Part shown: piece after piece, positions 8,617-17,913 of the stretch | How positions within the stretch are numbered: position 1 is the first letter of the stretch | Layout of the letters: each line of letters begins with the position of its first letter | DNA from: Rufibacter radiotolerans | GTDB taxonomy: Bacteria; Bacteroidota; Bacteroidia; Cytophagales; Hymenobacteraceae | Assembly (NCBI RefSeq): GCF_001078055.1 | Contig: NZ_CP010777.1 | Location: 2,192,408-2,256,407 of the forward strand | Reading direction: 5' to 3' | Length of the DNA stretch: 64,000 nucleotides | Made by a program: the position numbers and the translations under genes | Notes under the pieces: model-generated | Seen by the model: only the letters and a program-made list of their open reading frames with translations | Told to the model about the DNA's origin: nothing | Databases searched by the model: none

Positions 8617-9267
8617 TTATTGGGCTATTACTTGCGAGGCCTTCTGCTCGCGCATACCCAGCATTAAATTCCGGCTGTAGGCCACTATGCCAAAGGCCTG
8701 CCCCAGAAAAAGCACCGGGTCTAGCCGTAAAATAGCGTACAGGATGATCATCAGACTGCCCACCAGGCTGATGACCCAGAACCCGTTAGGCAAAACGGAG
8801 GCCTGGACTTTTTCTGAGTAATACCATTGGTACACAAACCGGAGGGTGAACACCGCCTGCCCTACCCCACCCCAGGCCACCAAGGCGCCAGAAATACTGC
8901 TGTGTTCCCAGATATACCCCAGGCTATAGACATTGCCAAACAATAACCAACCAGTGGCGGCCACTGGAAAAACAAGAGAGGGCCACCGTACCCACCAGGG
9001 TAAGCTTTGCCACACATTCTTAAACCTAAGGTTCCGCAGGTAAATAAAGTAGGAAACCATCTGCCCGGCCATGATCACAATGTCGTTTCTTAACACGCCA
9101 TACAGCATCAACAGGATAGAGGCAAGCAAACTGAAGGTCCAGAACGAGGTAGGTGAAAGTACTTTCCCGGCCCGTTCAGACTGAATCCATTGCACCAGAA
9201 TTCTGGAGGAAAACAGAAGCTGCGCCAGGAGCCCCAGGCAATAGATGGCTATCTCAGACCTGTTCAT
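8617..9267 (-). CDS. tandem LAB_N (lipid-A-disaccharide-synthase N-terminal domain) membrane protein
   Basis: 216 residues made of two related halves. Half one has FSSRILVQWIQSE and SPTSFWTFSLLAS, half two has FTLRFVYQWYYSE and LPNGFWVISLVGS, so the gene arose by internal duplication of a three-helix LAB_N unit. The domain is named after LpxB N-termini, but in stand-alone proteins it is a membrane carrier-like fold of unknown activity. It overlaps the GT2 gene by 14 bases and lies 12 bases before the ArnT-like gene, which points to a role in moving or presenting the lipid-linked sugar. Confidence 0.8.
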   Translation of the reverse strand: MNRSEIAIYCLGLLAQLLFSSRILVQWIQSERAGKVLSPTSFWTFSLLASILLMLYGVLRNDIVIMAGQMVSYFIYLRNLRFKNVWQSLPWWVRWPSLVFPVAATGWLLFGNVYSLGYIWEHSSISGALVAWGGVGQAVFTLRFVYQWYYSEKVQASVLPNGFWVISLVGSLMIILYAILRLDPVLFLGQAFGIVAYSRNLMLGMREQKASQVIAQ

Positions 9268-10006
9268 GGTGTTCCTGGGGTTTATGTATTTCCTGTTGTG
9301 CTACCTGGTAGGAAATGTAGCGTTTCCGCATCCATCTAAACGCAAAGGTGTCATTCAGGGGGCCCCAGAGACGGTTAAAGAGGTGGTATTTGGCGGTGCC
9401 GGCGTACCGTTCAAAGTGCTGTACCGGCAGCTGCTTTACTTTCCCTTTCTGCAATTGGATAAGGGCCGGCAAAAACCGGTGCATGCCATCAAAGAAGGGG
9501 ATGCGCCTGGCATATTCAGCGTTCAGGATTTTAAGTGGACAGCAGGTATCCTGAATGCCATCATTGATCATGAGCCTCCTGAACTTATTGGCTACTTTGG
9601 AAGATACTTTCTTGACCAGGGTGTCCTGCCGCTTCGCCCTTATGCCGTTCACCATCTGGAAGGCAGGGAGGTATTCAAAGAACCGCAGAAAATCCATGGG
9701 CGAGGTTTGCAGGTCTGAGTCAATATACCCAATGTAAGTGCTGTCTGCCTGGTCAATGCCGGCTTTAATGGCGGTGCTCAACCCGTAGTTTTTGTCAAAG
9801 GAGAGGTAGCTATACAAGGGGTTCTCACGGCAGATCTGACTTATCATGTCAAGGCTGCCGTCAGAGGAACCGTCATCTATAAACAACACCTGCGTTGGCA
9901 TGGGCGATAGTGGTAAAAACTCCTCCATAGATTCATAGAAATGAGGAAGGCACTCTATCTCATTGTAGACAGGTACAATGATGGTTAAGGTTTGCTTGTC
10001 TTTCAT
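9254..10006 (-). CDS. GT2 glycosyltransferase, polyprenyl-phosphate sugar synthase type
   Basis: 250 residues. GT-A fold motifs are in place: IIVPVYNE near the start, FIDDGSSDGS, and the DSD metal-binding motif in GYIDSDLQTSP. It lacks C-terminal membrane helices, so it resembles the soluble DPM1 class that makes polyprenyl-phosphate-sugar. First gene of the operon with the LAB_N protein and the ArnT-like transferase, which is the expected user of its product. The long upstream gap (10007-10572) should contain its promoter. Confidence 0.85.
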   Translation of the reverse strand: MKDKQTLTIIVPVYNEIECLPHFYESMEEFLPLSPMPTQVLFIDDGSSDGSLDMISQICRENPLYSYLSFDKNYGLSTAIKAGIDQADSTYIGYIDSDLQTSPMDFLRFFEYLPAFQMVNGIRAKRQDTLVKKVSSKVANKFRRLMINDGIQDTCCPLKILNAEYARRIPFFDGMHRFLPALIQLQKGKVKQLPVQHFERYAGTAKYHLFNRLWGPLNDTFAFRWMRKRYISYQVAQQEIHKPQEHHEQV

Positions 10007-10572
10007 ATCTCTGGTACAGCTAATTGACTCCCTCTTCTTAAGCTACCAATTCACTTTCCTCCCTGGTACTTTGCACCAAATGAGAATATCAAAATACATT
10101 TCCCTTCTGGTAAAGGCAGCATTTAGGTATTCCTTCTTCCGGATCAGAAGTGCAACCCCACCTAAGGAACACTTGCCGTCCTACAAGTTTTAAAGCACTT
10201 AAAAGGTTAAAGGGGTTTTAGTCTTAATGCGTAAAAAAAACCTGAAGGAAGGTCTTAGTAGTATACCCTTGCAAATATGATTAGTTGTACTATAAAAGCT
10301 ATTTATTAAATATTATAAAGACTTAGATGTGTTCTTAAAAAGAAAGTATGGTAGTAAACGCTGGTCTTATATTATACCCCTCCTTTCGGAATACCGTATT
10401 ATTCAGGAGAGAGTGGCAAAAGGAAACCTGGGAATTTATTTGGAGTCATAACGGATGAAACAGGAAGCCTCCTTTAAGGAGAGCATTTAAGACCTTGCCT
10501 TCTTTTTTTGACGGAACCCTAATCTCCTTCTTCCCTATTACCAGATTTCTACCAGCCAGAAAGAAAGCCATC
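10007..10572. other. intergenic region between divergent genes
   Basis: 566 bases between the GT2 gene and the AI-2E transporter. The middle (10230-10400) is AT-rich and probably holds divergent promoters. I see no gene, no copy of the dispersed palindrome and no clear terminator. Confidence 0.5.
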
Positions 10573-11715
10573 ATGGAGACTCTACCCATAACCGTGCGCC
10601 GGTCCATAGAATTTATGGGGCTGTTCTTTTTGGGTTGGCTATTGGTCAGTGGCGGAGGCATTATTGCGCCCATTTTCATTGCTTTTTTCTTCAGCATCAT
10701 GCTTCTGCCAGTCTACCGGTTTCTGGTGAGGAAAAGGTTGCCAGAGGTGGTGGCCATCACGCTGTGTATTATGCTTTTGCTGATCATCTTTGGCCTTATC
10801 CTTTGGTTTTTCTCGTCGCAGGTTAGAAATCTGGTGAATGATCTGCCGGTGATTCAGCAGAACATCAAAAACCATCTGGCAGCCTTGAGCGCCTGGATTA
10901 ACAGAAAAACCCATTTTTCCCCCAATGAGCAGCTCAATTTCATTGATGAGCAAAGTAATAGGCTTTTAAGCTATGCCGGTAAAATGCTTGGTGGTGCCGC
11001 AGGTTCTTTTACCTCAGCGGTGGTTTTCATAGGCTTGATGCCTATCTACGTCTTCCTAATTCTGTTCTATAAAAACATTCTGCTGCGGTTCATTTTTCTG
11101 TGGTTTCCTAAAAAAAGGCATACCCGGGTAAGAGACGCGCTCAGCGAGACCGAAGTGATTATAAAAAGCTACCTCATGGGCCTCCTGATCCAGATCAGTT
11201 ACATGACCGTGCTGGTGGGCGGCACTTTGTTTTTACTAGGCATTAAACACGCCCTGCTCATTGGTATCATCTTCGCCTTTCTCAACCTCATACCCTATGT
11301 AGGGGCCCTGATAGGGAATATTCTGGGGGTGCTCCTCACCCTGGCCTCCTCGCAGGAAATACTGCCTATTTTTCTGGTTTTGGGCACCATTGCCGTGGCG
11401 CAGATTTTAGACAACCATATTCTAATGCCGCGCATTGTGGGCTCTAAGGTTAAGATCAATGCGCTGGCCACCATTGTGGGGGTGCTGGTGGCCGGAAAGA
11501 TGGCCGGCATTGCGGGAATGTTTTTGTCATTGCCCCTGATTGCGGTGTTAAAAATAATCTTTGACCGAACCGACAGCTTGAAACAATGGGGCGTGCTGTT
11601 AGGTGATGAGCGACCCACGGCCACCCCCATGACCGCCCCTGAGCTAAGGCAGCAGACCGAAACCGTGAAAACCAAACTGGAGGAAGAAAACGAAATAAAA
11701 CCACCTGATGCGTAG
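10573..11715 (+). CDS. AI-2E family membrane transporter
   Basis: 380 residues from the ATG at 10573, which gives the usual family start (METLPITVRRSIEF); an upstream ATG at 10495 would add 26 atypical residues. About eight membrane helices with the family signature regions GIIFAFLNLIPYVGALIGN and DNHILMPRIVGSKVKINAL, and a charged C-terminal tail. The family includes TqsA and sodium/proton antiporters; the substrate here is unknown. A second member is at 19275-20375. It converges on the erythromycin-esterase-like gene with only 30 bases between. Confidence 0.85.
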   Translation: METLPITVRRSIEFMGLFFLGWLLVSGGGIIAPIFIAFFFSIMLLPVYRFLVRKRLPEVVAITLCIMLLLIIFGLILWFFSSQVRNLVNDLPVIQQNIKNHLAALSAWINRKTHFSPNEQLNFIDEQSNRLLSYAGKMLGGAAGSFTSAVVFIGLMPIYVFLILFYKNILLRFIFLWFPKKRHTRVRDALSETEVIIKSYLMGLLIQISYMTVLVGGTLFLLGIKHALLIGIIFAFLNLIPYVGALIGNILGVLLTLASSQEILPIFLVLGTIAVAQILDNHILMPRIVGSKVKINALATIVGVLVAGKMAGIAGMFLSLPLIAVLKIIFDRTDSLKQWGVLLGDERPTATPMTAPELRQQTETVKTKLEEENEIKPPDA

Positions 11716-11745
11716 AGCAAGCGCCAATAACTCCTGAAGGATTCT

Positions 11746-13047
11746 CTACATCCCGAAGGGATAGGTTTCGGGAGTGAGATGTCCGTCTGGAGAAAGGTGC
11801 AGGGGGTGGACCGCTTTGGTTTTGTCCAGGAAAAGGAAAGCATCATAGCGGCCCGACAGTTTAGTAGGCACATAATTGCCCCGGTCCCGTTCAGGTCTGT
11901 ACACGACCCCAATGGCCCGGTGCCCCATCCAGCCTTTAAAATATTCTTTCAAGGCCGGCTGCTGGTCAAAGAGCAAAAGCTTATTTTCTGGCGATGCAGC
12001 ATGCAGGATCTGCTCCACGCTTTTGGCAATAGCGGGTGGCACGGGCATTTCCTGCATGGGAGCATTCCAGCCCCGGCCGGCTATCACTTTTCCTTCATAT
12101 GACCCAAAGCCCACCAACACTACTTCTTCAAGGGCATGTTGTTCGCGCACTAGTTGCCCCACATTGATCTCTCCGCTGGCGCCCATGTCTGTAAACCGCG
12201 CATCGCCTATGTGGGTATTGTGTTCCCAGATAATTACTTTGGCCTCTGGGCCGTGGTACCGCATGAGGGTATTCAGGGCTTCCACCATGTGGGTGTCGCG
12301 CACGTTCCAGGAATTACCCCCGAAGGCGGACATGGTTCTGTAATATTTCTCTCCGTTGGCCGCTACCAGGGCATTTATCTCTGCGTTCAGACCGGCCTCT
12401 GGTGACTGGTTGTATTGGCCGGCCTTCTGCCTTACCTCCAGCAGGAGTTGCAGCACGGCCTCGCGGCAACTGGGTTTCATGGAACTCAGGCCCCTGGCAT
12501 AGGCTTCTTCTTCGCCGTAGGGCTCAAAGCAGTCAATAGCCCGGCGGGCGTATTCAGCCGCCTCAGGGTCTTCCTTTTCCAGATACTCCACTATTATTTT
12601 CAGGGAATCCCACATGCTGTACACGTCTAGCCCGTAAAAGCCAATCCGGCGGTCATGGGCCAGGGTAAGGTTGTGGTGCCGCAGCCAGTTGGCCAAGGCG
12701 GCAATTTCCCAATTAGCCCACATCCAGGTAGGCCACCGGTCAACCAGGGTTAAGACATCAGCAATGGATTCTGCCGTGTCTGGGTGGTTTTTCACCCACC
12801 GGTTAATCTCAAAACAGTCTGGCCAGTCGCCTTCCACGGCAATAAAGGAAAAGCCTTTCTCCAGGATAAGGCGCCGGGAGATTTCGCTCCGCCAGGTGTA
12901 GTATTCATGGGTGCCGTGTGAGGCCTCCCCTAGCAACACATACTTGGCATCTCCTATCCGGGCTAGCAGGGGGTCCAGGTCCTGGGCGTTCTGGAGCGGA
13001 AGGCAATATTTGGCCAGGCCGGTGGTAGAAGCAGTAGAAGTGGCCAT
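11746..13047 (-). CDS. erythromycin esterase family protein
   Basis: 433 residues, cytosolic. Conserved family motifs: LLGEASHGTHEYYTWR near residue 37, VEGDWPDCFEINRW near 70, and a WEHNTHIGDAR motif near 275. These supply the Glu and His residues used by Ere-type hydrolases (family PF05139). True Ere enzymes open macrolide lactones; most environmental members have unknown substrates, so a resistance role should not be assumed. Single gene, divergent from nothing nearby; it converges with the AI-2E gene. Confidence 0.85.
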   Translation of the reverse strand: MATSTASTTGLAKYCLPLQNAQDLDPLLARIGDAKYVLLGEASHGTHEYYTWRSEISRRLILEKGFSFIAVEGDWPDCFEINRWVKNHPDTAESIADVLTLVDRWPTWMWANWEIAALANWLRHHNLTLAHDRRIGFYGLDVYSMWDSLKIIVEYLEKEDPEAAEYARRAIDCFEPYGEEEAYARGLSSMKPSCREAVLQLLLEVRQKAGQYNQSPEAGLNAEINALVAANGEKYYRTMSAFGGNSWNVRDTHMVEALNTLMRYHGPEAKVIIWEHNTHIGDARFTDMGASGEINVGQLVREQHALEEVVLVGFGSYEGKVIAGRGWNAPMQEMPVPPAIAKSVEQILHAASPENKLLLFDQQPALKEYFKGWMGHRAIGVVYRPERDRGNYVPTKLSGRYDAFLFLDKTKAVHPLHLSPDGHLTPETYPFGM

Positions 13048-13271
13048 GGGTTTGTTGTGGCTAAAGGATATTTTCTAGATTCTGGTATGCCACATCTCCC
13101 CTGGCCCACCCCATGGAGCCAGTCCTTCGTATCATTTACAGCAGCTTTTTGTTGTTTTTTCCTGCCCGGTTGTATTCTTAAAAACGAAGGGGGTAAGCTT
13201 TGGTTAATGTAACCCGTAAAAGCTCTTGTTATTGCCGGGGCAAAAACCACCCTTCCTTTTTCATGCTGCCA

Positions 13272-13307
13272 TTTAAGGCCTGTTTTCTGAAAAACGGCTC
13301 TAAAACG
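13272..13307. repeat. dispersed palindromic repeat, copy 3
   Basis: TTTAAGGCCTGTTTT followed by AAAACGGCTCTAAAACG; family member with one imperfect arm, lying 25 bp beyond the end of the alcohol dehydrogenase gene at 13332. Confidence 0.7.
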
Positions 13308-13331
13308 CACTTGATTCAGTTAGGTAGCATT

Positions 13332-14351
13332 TTACATTACCAATACTGCTGCTCCTTGCAGTTTCCCATTCCGGAGGTCCTCCAGCGCTTGGTTGGCCTG
13401 TGCCAGCGGGTAGGGCCGGGTTTCGGTTTTTATGCCTACCCTGGGCGCCAGTGTCAGGAAATCTATCCCGTCCTGGCGGGTAAGGTTGGCCACCGACCTG
13501 ACTACCCGTTCCTCCCACAACAGGCGGTAAGGAAAAGCGGGAATGTCACTCATATGGATGCCGCCGCACACTACCACCCCGCCTTTGTCTACATCTGCCA
13601 GCGCCTTGGGCACCAGCGGTCCGGCCGGCGCAAAAATGATGGCCGCGTCCAGCTTGACCGGCGCGGGGTCTGAGGAATTACCCGCCCAGGTGGCACCTAA
13701 TTTCAGGGCAAACTGCTGGGCGGCCGTGTCTTCGTCTCTCGTGAAGGCGTAAATTTTAAGTCCCTGGAAGAGCGCCACCTGAATAAGGATATGGGCTGCG
13801 GCGCCAAAGCCATAGAGACCCAAAGTGGATACCCCTTCGCCTATCATGCCATAGGACCGGTACCCAATTAAGCCTGCACATAACAAAGGCGCAGAAGCCG
13901 GGGTCGCCACTAATGTTTCCAGCGGAAAGCAGTACCGCTCATCCACCACCGTAAATTCGGCGTAACCACCATCTAAAGTATAACCGGTAAAAAGGGCGTT
14001 CTCACAGAGATTCTCTTTCTTCTGAAGGCAGTATTTGCACTTCCCGCAGGTATACCCCAGCCAGGGCACGCCCACCGCTTCGCCTTCCTTTACCAGCGTC
14101 ACGCCTTCTCCGGCGCACACTACCATGCCCACAATCTCATGCCCCAGAATAAGCGGTAATTTAGGCTTGGGAAGTTCGCCGTCTAACACGTGCAAATCGG
14201 TGCGGCACACCCCGCAGGCGGTTACTTTTATCAGCACCTGCCGGGGCCCCGGCGAAGGTACTTTTGCCTGCCTGAGGACCAGAGGCTCACCGGGTTTTTC
14301 CAGCACCATTGCCTGCATGTACAGTGGTATTTCAGTGGGCATAACAATCAT
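13332..14351 (-). CDS. zinc-dependent alcohol dehydrogenase (medium chain)
   Basis: 339 residues; the start may be the second methionine (MPTEIP). The catalytic zinc ligands are visible in CGVCRTD and GHE, and all four structural-zinc cysteines are in CGKCKYCLQKKENLC. A nucleotide-binding region follows (GLYGFGAAAHILIQ), where the usual GxGxxG glycine pattern is kept as GFGAAA. It resembles AdhA/AdhP-type NAD(P)-dependent enzymes acting on primary alcohols or aldehydes. The pair of zinc enzymes in this window (also 18023-19069) are not close relatives. Confidence 0.85.
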   Translation of the reverse strand: MIVMPTEIPLYMQAMVLEKPGEPLVLRQAKVPSPGPRQVLIKVTACGVCRTDLHVLDGELPKPKLPLILGHEIVGMVVCAGEGVTLVKEGEAVGVPWLGYTCGKCKYCLQKKENLCENALFTGYTLDGGYAEFTVVDERYCFPLETLVATPASAPLLCAGLIGYRSYGMIGEGVSTLGLYGFGAAAHILIQVALFQGLKIYAFTRDEDTAAQQFALKLGATWAGNSSDPAPVKLDAAIIFAPAGPLVPKALADVDKGGVVVCGGIHMSDIPAFPYRLLWEERVVRSVANLTRQDGIDFLTLAPRVGIKTETRPYPLAQANQALEDLRNGKLQGAAVLVM

Positions 14352-14535
14352 TGAAGTTAAGAAGCAGCAAGTGGCAGGGTACCTTTCAGGTATATGGGCC
14401 TAACAAGGGAAAGGTTTATTTTTAACAGAACGGCTATCCACACATACTCTTCCTTTTATTGGAAAGTGCTTTTACCGGGAGGCGGCCCAAGATTTTTCGA
14501 GCTTTGATATGGGCTAAGATTTTAGAAGGTATCTG

Positions 14536-14574
14536 CTGTTTTGGGCCTGTTTTGGCCAAAACAGGCTCAAAACG
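14536..14574. repeat. dispersed palindromic repeat, copy 4
   Basis: CTGTTTTGGGCCTG...CAGGCTCAAAACG; close to the family consensus. It occupies part of the 330-bp gap between the divergent alcohol dehydrogenase and pseudouridine synthase genes. Confidence 0.85.
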
Positions 14575-14656
14575 CCGACTAGCTTGACTGCCCGGTCAAT
14601 CCCAGGCAAGGGCGGCATTGGGAATACTTCGGGTACCGGGCCCAAATTTATTTCCG

Positions 14657-14664
14657 TATTTTTG
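14657..14664 (+). promoter_or_regulatory. candidate Bacteroidota -7 element
   Basis: TATTTTTG fits the TAnnTTTG -7 consensus of Bacteroidota promoters and lies 18 bp before the ATG at 14682. No good TTTG -33 partner is visible at the usual distance, so the call is tentative. Confidence 0.3.
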
Positions 14665-14681
14665 TGGCTTCCTTAACACCA

Positions 14682-15431
14682 ATGCCCGTGCTGGAGATTA
14701 TTTATGAAGACGCGCAGTATGTAGCCATCAATAAGCCCAATGGCCTGTTGGTGCACCGCACGCGCATTGCGGAAGAGAAAAAAGAATTTGCGTTGCAGCT
14801 GCTGCGCGATCAGTTGGGGGTACGGGTGCATGCGGTGCACCGCCTGGACCGGGGAACCTCGGGGGTGCTTCTGTTCGCCAAATCTCCGGAGGCCACAGCC
14901 CCCTTTGTGAAAGCCTTCGCGGAGCGGCAACCAGACAAAACCTATTTTGCCATTGTGCGGGGCTACGCCCCTGAGGCCGGCACCATTGACAGCCCCATCA
15001 GGCCAGACAAAGACCACCAGCACAAAGAGGCCCAGGAAGCCGTCACCCATTTCAGCAGGGTTGCCACGGTAGAGCTCCCCATTCCCGTGGGCCGCTACCA
15101 GACGGCGCGCTACAGCCTGGTGAAGATAAAACCTGAGACGGGTCGCATGCACCAGATCCGGAAGCACTTCGCGCATTTGCGGCATTACATTGTTGGGGAC
15201 AAAAAGCACGGCGATTGGCGCCATAACCTCATGTTTCTGGAGCAGTTAGACAGCCCTTTTATGCTGCTGCATGCCGCCTCCCTGCGGTTTGAGCACCCTT
15301 TTACCGGCCAAACCCTTGAATTAAAGGCACCCTTGCCTGCCAATACGCTTCGGCTTTGCCAGAAATTTGGCTGGCTGCCGGCCCTGGCTGAAGAGCAGGA
15401 ACTTCCCCAACCTATAGCCATTGATTGGTAG
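14682..15431 (+). CDS. truC: TruC-like tRNA pseudouridine synthase
   Basis: 249 residues from ATG 14682 (a GTG at 14664 in the same frame overlaps the candidate promoter and is less likely). The catalytic aspartate is in HRLDRGTSG near residue 56, preceded by AINKPNGLLVHR. The later GRMHQIRKHFAHLRHYIVGDKKHGD stretch is typical of the RluA family, TruC branch, which lacks an S4 domain and modifies U65 of certain tRNAs. Cytosolic; single gene. Confidence 0.8.
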   Translation: MPVLEIIYEDAQYVAINKPNGLLVHRTRIAEEKKEFALQLLRDQLGVRVHAVHRLDRGTSGVLLFAKSPEATAPFVKAFAERQPDKTYFAIVRGYAPEAGTIDSPIRPDKDHQHKEAQEAVTHFSRVATVELPIPVGRYQTARYSLVKIKPETGRMHQIRKHFAHLRHYIVGDKKHGDWRHNLMFLEQLDSPFMLLHAASLRFEHPFTGQTLELKAPLPANTLRLCQKFGWLPALAEEQELPQPIAIDW

Positions 15432-15697
15432 ACAGCTGGTCATCTTACGCCTTCTATTTTAAGGTTATTATCTCTTGAATTGGGGCATTCTTTCCCGTTT
15501 CCAGAAAGGAATCCTATTGCCAAAAGGATTTTAACTTAAACTTCTGGGTAGGAATAAGTACATTTTTATATTGACTTCGTACAACTAAACTCACTCCCCC
15601 CTCCTCACTCCGCTGCACCTTCTCTGGAAGGGTATTTTGCTTGTATTGCCTATCCCCCAGGTATTTGGTCACGCTGGTTCTACATTTCACCAATAGC

Positions 15698-15706
15698 AAA
15701 GGAGGT
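15698..15706 (+). promoter_or_regulatory. unusually strong Shine-Dalgarno
   Basis: AAAGGAGGT sits 4 bases before the ATG at 15711. Such a full anti-16S complement is rare in Bacteroidota, where most genes in this window show no clear site. It settles the start of the oxidoreductase gene. Confidence 0.65.
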
Positions 15707-15710
15707 CCCC

Positions 15711-17150
15711 ATGGGCACATTTCTGGTAGGCAGAATGGACGGCTCCGTTCTGGAGCTTTCACAAGAAGAAGTAAATCACCTGGCAGAATCCTTGCATGGT
15801 CAACTTCTCACCCCCACCTCCCCTGACTTTGATAAGGTAAGAGCTATCTGGAACGGCATGATTGATAGAAAGCCGGGCCTTATTGTGCGGTGTACCAGCG
15901 CTACAGACGTGATGCAGGCAGTTGATTTTGCCAGACAACACCAGTTGCGCGTGTCTGTGCGCGGCGGCGGACATAATATTGCAGGAAGTGCCCTAAACGA
16001 GGGAGGCCTCATGATTGACCTGCAATTGATGCGGTCCGTGAGGATAGACCCGCAGAAAAGGATTGCCCGGGTAGAGCCAGGCTGCACCCTGGCAGACTTT
16101 GACCATGAGGCGCAGGTATTTGGGTTGGCCACCCCGGTTGGCATCAATTCCACTACTGGCATTGCCGGGCTTACTTTGGGCGGGGGCTTTGGGTGGCTCA
16201 GCCGTAAGTACGGCATGACCATAGATAACCTGCTCTCTGCAGACATAGTCACCGCCAACGGCCAGCTGGTTCAGGCCAGCCAAGACCAACATCCAGATCT
16301 TTTCTGGGCCATACGGGGCGGGGGCGGCAATTTTGGGATAGTGACCTCCTTTGAATTCAAGCTTCACCCGGTAGGGCCCGAGATCCTGTCGGGGCTCATT
16401 GTCCATCCTTTCCAGGACGCTAAAAAGGTCTTGCAGTTTTACCGCGAGTTTGCGGCCGGCTTGCCAGATGAAACCTCTGTCTGGGTGGTGTTACGGCTAG
16501 CCCCTCCACTGCCCTTTATTCCGGAGGAATGGCACGGCAAGCCCGTAGTGGTATTGGCTGCCTTTCATGGAGGCGACATGGGGGAAGGTGAGCGGGTACT
16601 GGAGCCGTTGCGCCGCTTTGGAAAACCTATTGCCGATGTGATTGGCCCTCACCCCTATGCCAAATGGCAGCAGGCGTTTGACCCATTGCTTACCGCCGGT
16701 GCCCGCAACTACTGGAAGTCCCATAATTTCACTGCCTTACCAGATGACCTGGTAAATATAATGCTTGACTATGTCAACCAGCTCCCCTCTTCTCAGACAG
16801 AGATCTTTGTAGGGCAGGTAGGCGGCCAGATGAAGCGGGTGCCAGACCAGGAAACTGCCTACCCGCACCGAAACGCCAATTTTGTCATGAATGTGCATAC
16901 CCGCTGGGAAACCGCGTCTGAAGATAAGGCCTGTATCCAATGGGCCCGGAACTTCTTTAAAGACTCAGCCCCATTTGCGACCGGCGGCGTGTACGTCAAT
17001 TTCCTGACGGAAGAGGAAACCGACCGGATACAAGCCGCCTATGGGCCAAACTATGCGCGCCTTGCAGAGGTAAAGGCAACCTATGACCCTGATAACCTTT
17101 TCAGATCTAACCAGAATATTATCCCTACCAAAGAAAAAGCCACCCATTAA
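15711..17150 (+). CDS. FAD-binding oxidoreductase, berberine-bridge-enzyme type
   Basis: 479 residues, no signal peptide. The PCMH FAD-binding fold spans about residues 40-215: RGGGHNIAGSA carries the histidine that binds FAD covalently, and TLGGGFGWLSRKYG follows. The second covalent position, a Cys in bicovalent enzymes (GVCPTVG), reads GINSTTG here, so attachment is probably through the histidine only. The C-terminal BBE motif region is visible as YGPNYARLAEVKATYDPDNLF. Such enzymes oxidise sugars or alcohols; the substrate is unknown. It has an unusually strong Shine-Dalgarno, hinting at acquisition from another lineage. Confidence 0.85.
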   Translation: MGTFLVGRMDGSVLELSQEEVNHLAESLHGQLLTPTSPDFDKVRAIWNGMIDRKPGLIVRCTSATDVMQAVDFARQHQLRVSVRGGGHNIAGSALNEGGLMIDLQLMRSVRIDPQKRIARVEPGCTLADFDHEAQVFGLATPVGINSTTGIAGLTLGGGFGWLSRKYGMTIDNLLSADIVTANGQLVQASQDQHPDLFWAIRGGGGNFGIVTSFEFKLHPVGPEILSGLIVHPFQDAKKVLQFYREFAAGLPDETSVWVVLRLAPPLPFIPEEWHGKPVVVLAAFHGGDMGEGERVLEPLRRFGKPIADVIGPHPYAKWQQAFDPLLTAGARNYWKSHNFTALPDDLVNIMLDYVNQLPSSQTEIFVGQVGGQMKRVPDQETAYPHRNANFVMNVHTRWETASEDKACIQWARNFFKDSAPFATGGVYVNFLTEEETDRIQAAYGPNYARLAEVKATYDPDNLFRSNQNIIPTKEKATH

Positions 17151-17307
17151 AGTCATCACAGTTTGTCCTGTAGTTCAAAACCCATTCTATTATAGGCTCA
17201 TTCTATTTTTTTATCATTTAATATAATTTTTCTTAAATTTTTTTAAGCTTTTCCAATAAAACTACGTACATAATACTGTTCCCCTGTAATGCTTAACTGT
17301 CTTTGCC

Positions 17308-17913
17308 ATGAAGAAACTCTTCTTCCTTCTCTTAGTGGTTATGGCTTGTGGGCTTCCCGGGCATAGCCAGACAAACATCACCCACACGCTGCAGAATCTG
17401 GAAAAAGCATACCAGGCAGAGGCTAACGCCACCCGGCGGTATGAGCAATTCGCGGCCAAGGCCACTGAGGAAAAGCAACTACAGATTGCCAAACTCTTTA
17501 GGGCCATTTCCAGGTCAGAGGCTATTCACATGAAAAACCATAAGGCCGCCATTATGAAACTGGGTGGCAAACCGGGTGCGTTGGTGTATGAACAGGTGCA
17601 GGTGAAAACCACCCGGGAAAACCTGAAAGAGCCCATTGAAGGTGAAAAGCAGGAAACAGAGGCGTCTTACCCGCAGTTTGTAAAAACAGCCAGGCAGGAA
17701 AAAGCCCCAGCGGCCGTTACCACCTTCACCTACGCCTTAAACGCCGAGGCCCAGCATGAAAAACTGCTGGAGGAGGCGCTGGATCACTTCGGGAAGAATA
17801 AAAAAATGGACTACTACGTGAGCAACGTGACCGGTTCCACCATTGCGGTGATCCCCGGCAATGCGGCGCCAAGGCCGGTACAGAAAGGAGAGAAATTCAT
17901 AAAAGTTCTATAG
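17308..17913 (+). CDS. exported rubrerythrin-like protein lacking rubredoxin cysteines
   Basis: 201 residues. A signal peptide (KKLFFLLLVVMACGLPGHSQ) is followed by a ferritin-like four-helix domain. Its di-iron motifs are recognisable: YQAEANATRRYEQF, SEAIHMKNH, ETEASYPQFVKTAR and NAEAQHEKLLEEAL. The C-terminal 35 residues align by eye with the rubredoxin domain of rubrerythrin (YYVCPVCG... to EKFIKV), but here read YYVSNVTG with all four iron-binding cysteines gone. It may therefore be a periplasmic peroxidase or iron protein that does not use a rubredoxin centre. Single gene after an AT-rich promoter region. Confidence 0.75.
   Translation: MKKLFFLLLVVMACGLPGHSQTNITHTLQNLEKAYQAEANATRRYEQFAAKATEEKQLQIAKLFRAISRSEAIHMKNHKAAIMKLGGKPGALVYEQVQVKTTRENLKEPIEGEKQETEASYPQFVKTARQEKAPAAVTTFTYALNAEAQHEKLLEEALDHFGKNKKMDYYVSNVTGSTIAVIPGNAAPRPVQKGEKFIKVL

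Noticed and set aside
11295..11912. 205-codon minus-strand frame
   Set aside because: It overlaps the AI-2E gene on the other strand and has a Ser/Pro/Arg-rich shadow composition.
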